Below, in pieces: positions 8,263 to 15,786 of a stretch of 52,304 nt of DNA; position 1 is the stretch's first letter; every line of letters starts with the position of its first letter. Location of the stretch: assembly GCF_028765345.1 (NCBI RefSeq), contig NZ_JARAJZ010000015.1:1-52304 (forward strand). Reading direction: 5' to 3'. The notes beneath the pieces were generated by a model. That model was not told the origin of the DNA and did no database searches. It saw nothing but the letters and a program-made list of their open reading frames with translations. Source of the DNA: Sporolactobacillus sp. CQH2019 (GTDB taxonomy: Bacteria > Bacillota > Bacilli > Bacillales > Sporolactobacillaceae). The translations under genes and the position numbers were made by a program.

Positions 8263-8799
8263 TTGCGGAAAATGGAGCGTCCTGTGCAAACGACAGAGCA
8301 AACGATCTTTTCGCTGGCGCCGATCATCGATCCGGATTCGCGGGTACTGATTCTCGGATCGATTCCGGGCCGGATTTCATTAATGAAGCAACAATACTAT
8401 GCTAATCAGAGAAATCATTTCTGGGCGATACTCTTCGTGCTTTTTGGAGAGGCGCAAAAAAATAATTACGTGGATAAACTGGCATTTCTGAAAAAGCATC
8501 GGATCGCTCTCTGGGATTCGATCAGACAGTGCATGCGAAAGGGAAGCCTGGATTCAGCGATAAAGGCAGAAGAGCCCAACGATATAGCCGGTTTATTAAA
8601 AATGCATCCGGGCATCAGGCTTATCGCATTTAACGGCGGCAAGTCCCGTTCGGTATTTAAAAAATATATCGGTTTTACTTCGATTCAGGATGTCGATTAT
8701 ATTCAGCTCCCTTCGTCAAGTCCCGTACCCGGGCGCTACACGAAATCGTTTGAAGAAAAGGTCGAAACCTGGAGAGTGATCAGGGATTACCTGAAATAG
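8263..8799 (+). CDS. DNA-deoxyinosine (hypoxanthine) glycosylase, UDG superfamily
   Basis: A protein of 175-178 residues. Motif 1, LGSIPGRISLMKQQYYAN, followed by RNHFWAIL, is characteristic of the hypoxanthine-DNA glycosylase branch (family 6) of the uracil-DNA glycosylase superfamily. The Asn of RNHFW is the expected active-site residue. The C-terminal LPSSSPVPGRYT is the DNA-intercalating motif 2. The enzyme should excise deaminated adenine (hypoxanthine) from DNA to start base excision repair. The start could be TTG 8263 (AAAGGAAG four bases upstream) or ATG 8272. It is monocistronic. Confidence 0.85.
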   Translation: MRKMERPVQTTEQTIFSLAPIIDPDSRVLILGSIPGRISLMKQQYYANQRNHFWAILFVLFGEAQKNNYVDKLAFLKKHRIALWDSIRQCMRKGSLDSAIKAEEPNDIAGLLKMHPGIRLIAFNGGKSRSVFKKYIGFTSIQDVDYIQLPSSSPVPGRYTKSFEEKVETWRVIRDYLK

Positions 8800-9182
8800 A
8801 AAACGGCCGCAGCGCACTTTTGCGACGAAATACCTATTCAGGATAAAAAAAGCTGAAATGGTAATGAATGCCTATATACTGAAATTTGCGAAAAACAGCT
8901 TGATTCACTTTTTGCGTTCAACTAATATAAAAAGGAGAAAGGCCTGCGTCATTTTAGCGGAAACTGACGTGTGATGATTGATGATTGATGATTGTGCGCA
9001 CAAATGATCAATTAATGACGGAAATGTCCGGACTGCCCGAAAGCGTTCCGCAAAGATGGCTGTGCCTAGTTTTTTGCTGCAATCTCAGCCTTTGACGGGG
9101 GAAAAGGTTTTACCATGCAAGGTTGGGAAGTAGAGAGAGATTGCCTGTTATCTTAATGCTATGATCACGAAGAGGAGCCATT
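8800..9182. other. Intergenic region upstream of the Sel1 gene
   Basis: A gap of 383 bases. It contains a short perfect heptamer repeat (8972-8992) next to the palindrome GTGCGCAC (8994-9001). No convincing ORF. It presumably holds the promoter of the Sel1-repeat gene, but no clear -35/-10 pair was found. Confidence 0.5.
8972..8992. repeat. Perfect heptamer repeat (TGATGAT)x3
   Basis: Three exact tandem copies of TGATGAT, followed by TG and then the palindrome GTGCGCAC at 8994-9001. They lie about 190 bases upstream of the Sel1 gene. This may be a slippage-prone microsatellite. Confidence 0.8.
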
Positions 9183-11492
9183 ATGGAAAATTCAACAAAC
9201 AGTATGCTGAAAGTCGATTTGGGGAATACGGACATTGAATCGGGAGTCACATTCGATCTGCAGGTAGCGCCTGAGAATCTGATCCGCAAGCTGAGACGCC
9301 ATCGCAATATCAACATTCAATTGTATCAGGAACCGAACGGTGTCCCTCTGGCCGTTCAGTCCGGTCCGGAGAGCAGTACGTATAAGAACGTAGACGGAGA
9401 ATTTGATTATTCTTTTTCGGTGCGCCATGACCGGATGCAGGTCTCCATTCCTTATGCCGTTTTGCCGCTCTTTCACTACGGCGATTTGGTTTCGGCAAGG
9501 ATCAGCCTGGAAAATTCCGTTACGGGTGAGGTTCTCAGCCATGAAACACTGTCGCTGTTCGTGACGAAAGAAGAATTGCTGACGCTGCTGACACCCGGTG
9601 CGCTAGAAGCGTATATCAGAAGCGGAATTTCTCTGGAAGAACAGTGGGAAAAAACGTCTTACTGGCTGGAGATATTTTCCGAAGACGACGAAGTGCTGAG
9701 TGCCGGAATCGATTTGTTGAAGGAGCTGGCTGTCGGCGGTTTGCCGGAAGCAGAAAAGAAATTGTATGAATTGTACAGCGATAAAACTCTTTCCGTCTAT
9801 GATGAAGGCGAAGCCAAGAAATGGCAGGAACGGGTCGAGCAGAAGGATCAGGACGCTTCTGCAGCAGCCGGAGAAGGAAAATCCGCGGATTCAAAAGACC
9901 TGCCGGAAAAAATTACAGATGAGGCAGCTCTCAGGACAAGTGAACAGCTTGCTGAGGAAGGCAATCTTGAGGCGATGTGGATGATTTTTTCATTCAGCCT
10001 TTCGCCTCAGGGAGCTGCCTTCAGCAAGGAACAAGCATTTTCATACTTGAAAACGGCTGCCGCCGGCGGTTACGAACAGGCGGTAAGTGTGCTGGCGGAT
10101 GCCTTTGAAAAAAATTATGTATTTATTTCCAAAGAAAATGCCGAGGATTATCTGACTGTTCTTGAATCCGCAGCGGAGAAAAAGCTGTCTCTTGCCGAAT
10201 ATCTTCTTTTTCAGGTCTATTACGATGGCGTTTGCCTCGGTCAGCCTGTATCCGGGGATAAGAAGAAGGCGTATACGATGCTGCATGCGGCTGCTGAAGA
10301 CGGCAGCATTGAGGCGGCTTACAGATTGTGGGATTTCTATGAAAATGGAAATGAATTTCTCATGGAGCAGGCCGATGCGCTTAAATGGCTGAGTGCGGCT
10401 GCAGAACAAGGGTACGCGGCTGCTGAGGCGCGTCTGGGGGATCTTTACATAGACGGAGAATGTCTGAAGAAAGACAATGAGAAGGGGCTTTATTATCTTG
10501 GAGAAGCGGCCGAGAAGAATAACTGGGACGCACAGATGAAACAGTTCCAAAGTTATTATGAAGGACGCTATAAAGATATTCTGCTTCAGAAGGATACTAA
10601 AAAGGCTTTTGCCTTGCTCAGAAAATTTGCGGATGCCGGCAATCCGAAAGCACGGATGCTCATTATGGAGAAATATGAGAACGGCAATGAAATGATGATG
10701 GAGCACAGAGAAGCGGCCGGTTATCTGAAGGAGGCCGCAGACGCCGGATTTGTTCCTGCCATGTACAAGATGGCCAATGTTCTGCTTGACGGCCTTTATT
10801 TCCGGCAGGATACGGGGGCTGCGAAAAAATTATTAAATAAAGCGGCTGCGGCCGGCTATCCGGACGCTCAGTTTGCCCTTTATCAATACTACTTCTCCGG
10901 ATATAAAACGCTCAAAAACGGGCAGGTCAATAAGGAGCGTGCTTACAGATGGCTTCTGAAAGCCGCCCGGACTTTGCCGCGGGCTCAGTACGAGATATGG
11001 CTGCTGGCCGGCGATAAGAAAAATTCCGATCTCGATATAACCATGCAGAGCGCGATCGAATACCTGTTCCGCAGTGCTGCTCAAAAGTACAGCCCGGCGC
11101 TCTATCACGTAGGTATGGCCTTTGGAGAAGGCGGTCAGGTAAAGAAAAACACAAAGCGGGGCATCACCCTGATTGAGGAGGCAGTCTCTCTGCGCAATCC
11201 GGAAGCAATGTATACCCTCTCAGAAATACGGACGAAAGGCGAATTCGGAGGCGAATCCGTAAAGCAGGACACGGAAGACGGTCTGCGTCTGCTGCTGCTG
11301 TCCGCCGAATTGGGTTATCCGCCCGCATGCAATCGCGTCTGGCAGCTGTATTCGGAAGGAAATCTGGCAAAGGAATCGGAAAACTGGATCCAGGCTATCC
11401 GCAATACCGCGGTAGAGGCGGGGTATGAAATCAAGGAGAAAAATCTGGACGGAGCCAAACAGGAAATTGCCGGCTCTAAAGAATCCGAATAA
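9183..11492 (+). CDS. Large Sel1-repeat (TPR-like) cytoplasmic protein
   Basis: A 769-residue protein with no signal peptide or membrane segment. Residues 1-130 look beta-rich (VTFDLQVAPENLI, VSIPYAVLPLFHYGDLVSAR). A charged linker follows (about 205-245), then roughly a dozen Sel1-type alpha-alpha repeats from about 250 to 745. Examples are AAEQGYAAAEARLGDLYIDG, AADAGFVPAMYKMANVLLDG and AAAAGYPDAQFALYQYYFSG. Sel1 repeats form solenoids that act as protein-binding scaffolds. The ATG at 9183 has GAGGAG six bases upstream. It stands alone, so partners and function are not indicated. The N-terminal domain was not recognised. Confidence 0.85.
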   Translation: MENSTNSMLKVDLGNTDIESGVTFDLQVAPENLIRKLRRHRNINIQLYQEPNGVPLAVQSGPESSTYKNVDGEFDYSFSVRHDRMQVSIPYAVLPLFHYGDLVSARISLENSVTGEVLSHETLSLFVTKEELLTLLTPGALEAYIRSGISLEEQWEKTSYWLEIFSEDDEVLSAGIDLLKELAVGGLPEAEKKLYELYSDKTLSVYDEGEAKKWQERVEQKDQDASAAAGEGKSADSKDLPEKITDEAALRTSEQLAEEGNLEAMWMIFSFSLSPQGAAFSKEQAFSYLKTAAAGGYEQAVSVLADAFEKNYVFISKENAEDYLTVLESAAEKKLSLAEYLLFQVYYDGVCLGQPVSGDKKKAYTMLHAAAEDGSIEAAYRLWDFYENGNEFLMEQADALKWLSAAAEQGYAAAEARLGDLYIDGECLKKDNEKGLYYLGEAAEKNNWDAQMKQFQSYYEGRYKDILLQKDTKKAFALLRKFADAGNPKARMLIMEKYENGNEMMMEHREAAGYLKEAADAGFVPAMYKMANVLLDGLYFRQDTGAAKKLLNKAAAAGYPDAQFALYQYYFSGYKTLKNGQVNKERAYRWLLKAARTLPRAQYEIWLLAGDKKNSDLDITMQSAIEYLFRSAAQKYSPALYHVGMAFGEGGQVKKNTKRGITLIEEAVSLRNPEAMYTLSEIRTKGEFGGESVKQDTEDGLRLLLLSAELGYPPACNRVWQLYSEGNLAKESENWIQAIRNTAVEAGYEIKEKNLDGAKQEIAGSKESE

Positions 11493-11976
11493 GGGCATGC
11501 GCCCGGAATCGGATTGATTGGCTGATGATACAGATGCTTCAGGCACAACTGCGATCCGCGCGAATCGATCGCGGTTTACAACGATACGGTCTCTGCCTGG
11601 CATTATTTATTATTTAACGGAGCCATGGTCGAATCGAATACAGGGAACGGCACAAGTGAAATCTATCGGATCATTTTCACTTTTTGGGAGGCAGATCACA
11701 TCGCGTGGGCTGCTTTCTTTTTATTTTCGGACAACATAAATTTTTTCGGAGACATAAATTGAAAATCCGGATGAGGTTGGACATATCGAAAGGGCCAGGA
11801 AAGGGACTTATGAACGGCGGCAAACATCATGACCGCATATACTCATCTAGTCAAATCGGCCTGTTCATTACAGCTGATGTTCACAAATTAAGGCGTACAC
11901 TTGGCATGGCATGGATCAGCAGTTTTTTATTAAAATAAGCGGCCATTCAAAGAGGTTGTTCACTCAGATAGCTGTT
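11493..11976. other. Intergenic region before array 2, no gene seen
   Basis: About 480 bases after the Sel1 gene. A long imperfect hairpin spans the end of the Sel1 coding region (AATCCGA at 11482 with TCGGATT ending near 11517, enclosing GGGC/GCCC) but has no U-tract. Small open frames here have no family resemblance. Confidence 0.45.
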
Positions 11977-12532
11977 CGCACCGAATCGAGGGAAAGCCGC
12001 ACCGAATCTGGGGAGTCGCACCGAAACAGGCCAAAGTCGCACCGAATCTGGGGAAAGTCGCACCGAATTATGAGGAGTCGCACCGAATCGAAGGAAAGTC
12101 GCACCGAATCAGGAGAAAGCCGCACCGAATTGTCAGGAGGTCGCACCAAATTTGGGGAGTCGCACCGAATCTGGGGAAAGTCGCACCGAATCGATCGGAA
12201 CTCGCACCGAAACTCCAGAATATCGCACCGAATCGAGGGGAAGCCGCACCGAATTGTCAGGAGGTCGCACCAAATTTGGGGAGTCGCATCGAAACAGGCC
12301 AAAGTCGCACCGAATCTGGGGAAAGTCGCACCGAATTGTCAGGAGGTCGCACCGAATTTGAGGAGTCGCACCGAATCGGGGGAAAGTCGCACCGAATTGT
12401 CAGGAGGTCGCACCGAATTTGAGGAGTCGCACCGAATCGGGGGAAAGTCGCACCGAATCGATCGGAACTCGCACCGAAACGCCAGAATATCGCACCAAAT
12501 CAGGCCGAAGCCGCACCAAAATTGAATTTAAA
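11977..12532. repeat. Array 2: 27 units of 19-21 bp with CGCACCGAA core
   Basis: Twenty-seven head-to-tail units, each beginning CGCACCGAA (a few CGCACCAAA or CGCATCGAA) and followed by a 10-12 base tail. Tails come from a small set, such as TTGTCAGGAGGT, TCTGGGGAAAGT, TTTGAGGAGT, TCGATCGGAACT and ACTCCAGAATAT. Most units are 21 bp; at least five are 19 bp by loss of two bases, one is 20. Blocks of three tails recur in the same order, so the array grew by duplicating multi-unit blocks. It lies between the co-oriented Sel1 and aguA genes. Confidence 0.97.
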
Positions 12533-12779
12533 ATTGGACCCGGCTGAATCAACACGGCTGAAAAATTTTTCTATCCAGATCTTTCTCCATTGCATAGCTT
12601 TATTTTATTTCTGTCGATTTTACTTACAATCCGGTGCTGCTGCATGGCATCATTCGTTCTCAATAAAGGATTTTCTTGTAAATAAAGAGCGGCGCTCGTT
12701 TTGATTGTTTCCACTGTTGCGCCGCTGATTTTATGATAACATAAGAGAATGATTAAAAAATGTCCTAGTGAGGTATTCA
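12533..12779. other. Region between array 2 and aguA, with a GC-rich dyad
   Basis: About 250 bases. GCGGCGC at 12689-12695 and GCGCCGC at 12719-12725 form a perfect 7-bp stem with a 23-base loop, followed by TGATTTTATG. It may insulate or attenuate aguA transcription. The aguA promoter is not obvious. Confidence 0.4.
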
Positions 12780-13805
12780 ATGAATCCGATCGATCTGCAC
12801 TTCAGAATGCCGGCTGAATGGGAGACTCATGAACGCACATTCATCTCGTGGCCGGTTCGGGAATCCATGTGTTTTCCGGAAAATTACGAATCTGTCTGCC
12901 GGGGCTACGCGGCGTTTATTCAGGCAATTTCCGAATTCGAACCGGTGACGGTGATCGTCAATCCGGCGGAATGGAATCGGGTAAAAGTTTTTTTGAACGG
13001 ATTGAAGGCCGAAATATTGGCGATTGATCATAATGACTCATGGATTCGCGACAACGGACCGACTTTTCTCATTAACGGGAAGGGGCAGCGGGCCGGTGTC
13101 AACTGGGTGTTCAATGCATGGGGAGAAAAGTACGCATCATGGGAGCTGGATGACCGGGTCGCTCCGGCTGTACTGGATCATTTCCGTGTCCGGCGTTTTG
13201 ATGCGCCGCTGGTGCTTGAAGGAGGATCGATTCATGTGGACGGGGAAGGAACGCTGCTGACGACGGAAGAGTGTCTGCTCCACCCTAACCGGAATCCGGA
13301 CCGGACCCGCAGCGGAATTGAGGCGGCACTCGGGCAGTTTCTCAATATCAGGAAGGTGATCTGGCTGAAACGGGGACTGAGCGGCGACGAGACCGACGGA
13401 CACGTTGATAATGTTGCCTGTTTCGCCGCGCCGGGCAGGATATTGATGCAGGTTTGCGACGATCCGCAGGACGAAAATTACGGAATCGTCCGGGAGAATC
13501 TCGACATATTGGGCCGTGCTACGGATGCAAAGGGAAGAAAGCTTGAAGTTGTTGCTGTTCGTCAGCCTCCAAAAAGAGAGTATAAAGGGGCACGGCTGAC
13601 ATTGAGCTATCTGAATTTTTACTTCGTGAACCATGGGATCATCCTGCCGGTTTTCGGCAGTGATGCCGAAGAAACGGACCGGATGGCGGAAAAAGTTCTG
13701 AAAGATCAGTTTCCCGACCGTGTAATACGGAAAGTAGACGGCACGGCGATCATCAAAGAAGGCGGCAACGTGCACTGTGCAACCCAGCAGATGCCCCTGC
13801 CGTGA
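12780..13805 (+). CDS. aguA: Agmatine deiminase
   Basis: A 341-residue member of the peptidyl-arginine-deiminase-like guanidino hydrolases. It shows the substrate and catalytic motifs FISWPVRESM, HNDSWIRDNGPTF, LEGGSIHVDGEGTLLTT, GDETDGHVDNVA (catalytic His) and GGNVHCATQQ, with the nucleophile Cys at about residue 333 near the C-terminus. It converts agmatine to N-carbamoylputrescine and ammonia in the cytosol. The ATG at 12780 is chosen because GTGAGGT lies five bases upstream; the longer GTG start would overlap that site. It forms an operon with the N-carbamoylputrescine amidase 21 bases downstream, completing agmatine to putrescine without urea. Confidence 0.95.
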   Translation: MNPIDLHFRMPAEWETHERTFISWPVRESMCFPENYESVCRGYAAFIQAISEFEPVTVIVNPAEWNRVKVFLNGLKAEILAIDHNDSWIRDNGPTFLINGKGQRAGVNWVFNAWGEKYASWELDDRVAPAVLDHFRVRRFDAPLVLEGGSIHVDGEGTLLTTEECLLHPNRNPDRTRSGIEAALGQFLNIRKVIWLKRGLSGDETDGHVDNVACFAAPGRILMQVCDDPQDENYGIVRENLDILGRATDAKGRKLEVVAVRQPPKREYKGARLTLSYLNFYFVNHGIILPVFGSDAEETDRMAEKVLKDQFPDRVIRKVDGTAIIKEGGNVHCATQQMPLP

Positions 13806-13826
13806 CAAAAGAGAGGCGAAAAATTC

Positions 13827-14708
13827 TTGAGAAAGGTCAAAGTGGCAGCAACGCAGATGAGCTGTTCATGGGCAATCGAAGAAAATCTGGCGAAAGCGGA
13901 GGCACTGGTCAGAAAAGCTGCGAAAAAAGGCGCACAGATTATTCTACTGCAGGAATTGTTTGAAACGCCGTACTTCTGCCAGAAGGAAAAAGCGGATTAT
14001 TATGCACTGGCAGAGGAACTGAACCGGAACCGCGCTGTGAACCGCTTCAGAAAAGTGGCCGGTGAATTGCAGGTGGTGCTGCCGATCAGTTTCTATGAAA
14101 AGAAAAACAATGCCCTTTATAATTCGCTGGCTGTGATCGATGCGGACGGATCGGTTCTCGGAACGTATCGGAAAAGCCACATCCCGGACGGACCGGGCTA
14201 TGAAGAAAAGTTTTATTTCAATCCGGGAGACACGGGATTCAAAGTGTGGAAAACCCGCTATGGGACGATCGGCGCCGGCGTCTGCTGGGACCAATGGTTT
14301 CCGGAGGCGGCCCGCTGCATGGCGCTGCTGGGCGCCGAGCTGCTTTTTTATCCGACGGCAATCGGTTCCGAACCCTATGATTCATCCGTTGATTCAAAAG
14401 AACACTGGCAGGCCTGCATGCTTGGGCATGCGGCGGCGAACCTGATTCCGGTGATTGCATCGAACCGAATCGGAACTGAGAAAGACGGGGACTCGCAAAT
14501 TACGTTTTACGGATCTTCGTTCATCGCCGGACCCCGCGGGAATAAAGTTGCTGAGGCCGACAGGGAAACAGAGGCGGTGCTGGTCGCCGAGTTCGATCTT
14601 GATCGGCTCCAGGCTCAGCGCCTCGACTGGGGCCTGTTCCGGGACCGGCGACCGGATCTGTACGGGGCGATCACTACCTATGACGGGGAACAACAGACCC
14701 GCCGCTGA
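13827..14708 (+). CDS. aguB: N-carbamoylputrescine amidase
   Basis: A 293-residue nitrilase-superfamily hydrolase with the full catalytic triad: Glu43 in LLQELFETPYF, Lys116 in YRKSHIPDGPGY and Cys153 in GAGVCWDQWFPEAAR. These motifs match plant and bacterial AguB. It hydrolyses N-carbamoylputrescine to putrescine, CO2 and ammonia. It starts at TTG 13827 with AAGAGAGGCG about nine bases upstream. Co-transcription with aguA gives a complete two-step putrescine route. No arginine decarboxylase or agmatine antiporter is in the window. Confidence 0.95.
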   Translation: MRKVKVAATQMSCSWAIEENLAKAEALVRKAAKKGAQIILLQELFETPYFCQKEKADYYALAEELNRNRAVNRFRKVAGELQVVLPISFYEKKNNALYNSLAVIDADGSVLGTYRKSHIPDGPGYEEKFYFNPGDTGFKVWKTRYGTIGAGVCWDQWFPEAARCMALLGAELLFYPTAIGSEPYDSSVDSKEHWQACMLGHAAANLIPVIASNRIGTEKDGDSQITFYGSSFIAGPRGNKVAEADRETEAVLVAEFDLDRLQAQRLDWGLFRDRRPDLYGAITTYDGEQQTRR

Positions 14709-14763
14709 TTTTCCGATAGGATGCTGCAGACTGTTATAACCTGAAGAAGGATATTGTTCCGGG

Positions 14764-14797
14764 AAAATGAAAAGGGCACCTGTGCGTCGGGGTGCCC
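14764..14797 (-). terminator. Terminator of the YjcZ gene (minus strand)
   Basis: GGGCACC at 14774-14780 pairs with GGTGCCC at 14791-14797. Read on the minus strand the stem is followed by TTTTCATTTT (complement of 14764-14773). It lies about 50 bases past the yjcZ stop. Confidence 0.7.
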
Positions 14798-14848
14798 ATA
14801 AGGAATGAAATGAACGGCTGCCGATAATCAAGGAGCTCAGGAAGCAGA

Positions 14849-14977
14849 TTAGTAAACGAAGGCAGCACCGACAATGATCAGCAGAATAAACAGAACGACA
14901 ATTAAGGCAAAATTGTTTCCGTACCCGTAGCCGCCGCTATAGCTCGGATAACAGCCGCAGCCATAACCGTAACCCAT
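14849..14977 (-). CDS. yjcZ: YjcZ-family small sporulation protein
   Basis: A 42-residue protein with the typical two halves: an aromatic-glycine head ([20 protein letters not shown]) and a hydrophobic tail ([20 protein letters not shown]). This is the YjcZ/SscA-type small sporulation protein layout of Bacillales. SscA-type members associate with spores and coat assembly, so the gene supports a spore-forming host. The start at 14977 has a strong GGAGGTG (complement of 14987-14993) nine bases upstream. It is a single-gene unit with its own terminator. The molecular function of the wider family is unclear. Confidence 0.88.
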   Translation of the reverse strand: MGYGYGCGCYPSYSGGYGYGNNFALIVVLFILLIIVGAAFVY

Positions 14978-15177
14978 ATGCCTCAACACCTCCCCCGGAC
15001 TTGATACTGCATTCTATGTAGGCTGCGGCGTTTGAGGAAGGGACAAATGGATAAGGTGAAAAGCCTGTTTCGTTCTAACTGCGCTCGGATAAACGGATTC
15101 TTGGGGGAAATATTTTTGGAGATCCCCGGGGATGATAGCGATTGTTCACAGATTCTGGACCGGGTTCTTTCCAAAAG

Positions 15178-15786
15178 TCAGACATTGAGCAGCCCTTTCT
15201 TAATCCCGTTGACGACGGCGCCCACCCTGGAATCGGCGTCCAGCTTACGCATAATAGAAGCAATGTGATATTCGACCGTCCGCTTGCTGATCGACAGTTC
15301 TTCGCTGATTTCGGCGTTGGTCTTGTCGGCGGCAATCTGCCCCAGGATTTCCCGTTCCTTGGCGGTCAGTGCCTCCCCTGCCTGCTCCCGATGCTGATAA
15401 GGGAAAGTCCGCTGTCCGCGGCAGGCCTGTCTGATCGCGGTGATCAGTTCCGTATTTGATTTCTCTTTAGTGACATAGGCATCTGCTCCCGCCTGTTTGG
15501 CGGCGTCAATATATTCATCGTAATTGTAGCCCGACAGGATGACGATTTTTAAAGCGGGAAATTCTTTCCTGACAATTTTGGCCAGTTCAATCCCGTTTTC
15601 TGTTTTCATCCGGACATCGAGCACGATCACGTCGGGATTCCGCAGCCTGATTGCGCTTTCAAGAGCCGACGGATCGGACAGCGTAGCGACGACGTGCAGG
15701 TCGGGTTCCTTCTCCAGAATTTCTTTCAGTCCCATCAGCATTAATACGTGGTCATCGACCAGCAGTACGTTGATACTCAAATTCAT
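15178..15786 (-). CDS. comA: ComA-like response regulator (NarL/LuxR type)
   Basis: A 202-residue response regulator. An N-terminal receiver domain (VLLVDDH at the start, phosphoacceptor Asp57 in VIVLDVRM, conserved Lys in YVTKEKSN) joins a C-terminal LuxR-type helix-turn-helix (LTAKEREILGQIAADKTNAE, ISKRTVEYHIASIMRKL). The start at 15786 lies inside the 3' end of the kinase gene, an overlap of 35 bases, so the pair is translationally coupled. Position as last gene after a comX-, comQ- and comP-like set suggests it is the ComA equivalent, switching on genes at high cell density. Sequence alone cannot separate ComA from other NarL-type regulators; the assignment rests on context. Target genes are unknown. 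Confidence 0.82.
   Translation of the reverse strand: MNLSINVLLVDDHVLMLMGLKEILEKEPDLHVVATLSDPSALESAIRLRNPDVIVLDVRMKTENGIELAKIVRKEFPALKIVILSGYNYDEYIDAAKQAGADAYVTKEKSNTELITAIRQACRGQRTFPYQHREQAGEALTAKEREILGQIAADKTNAEISEELSISKRTVEYHIASIMRKLDADSRVGAVVNGIKKGLLNV

Noticed and set aside
11911-12525. 204-residue periodic ORF over array 2
   Set aside because: Units of 19-20 bp break the frame and the ORF switches repeat frame midway. It has no ribosome binding site; product is an artefact of the repeats.
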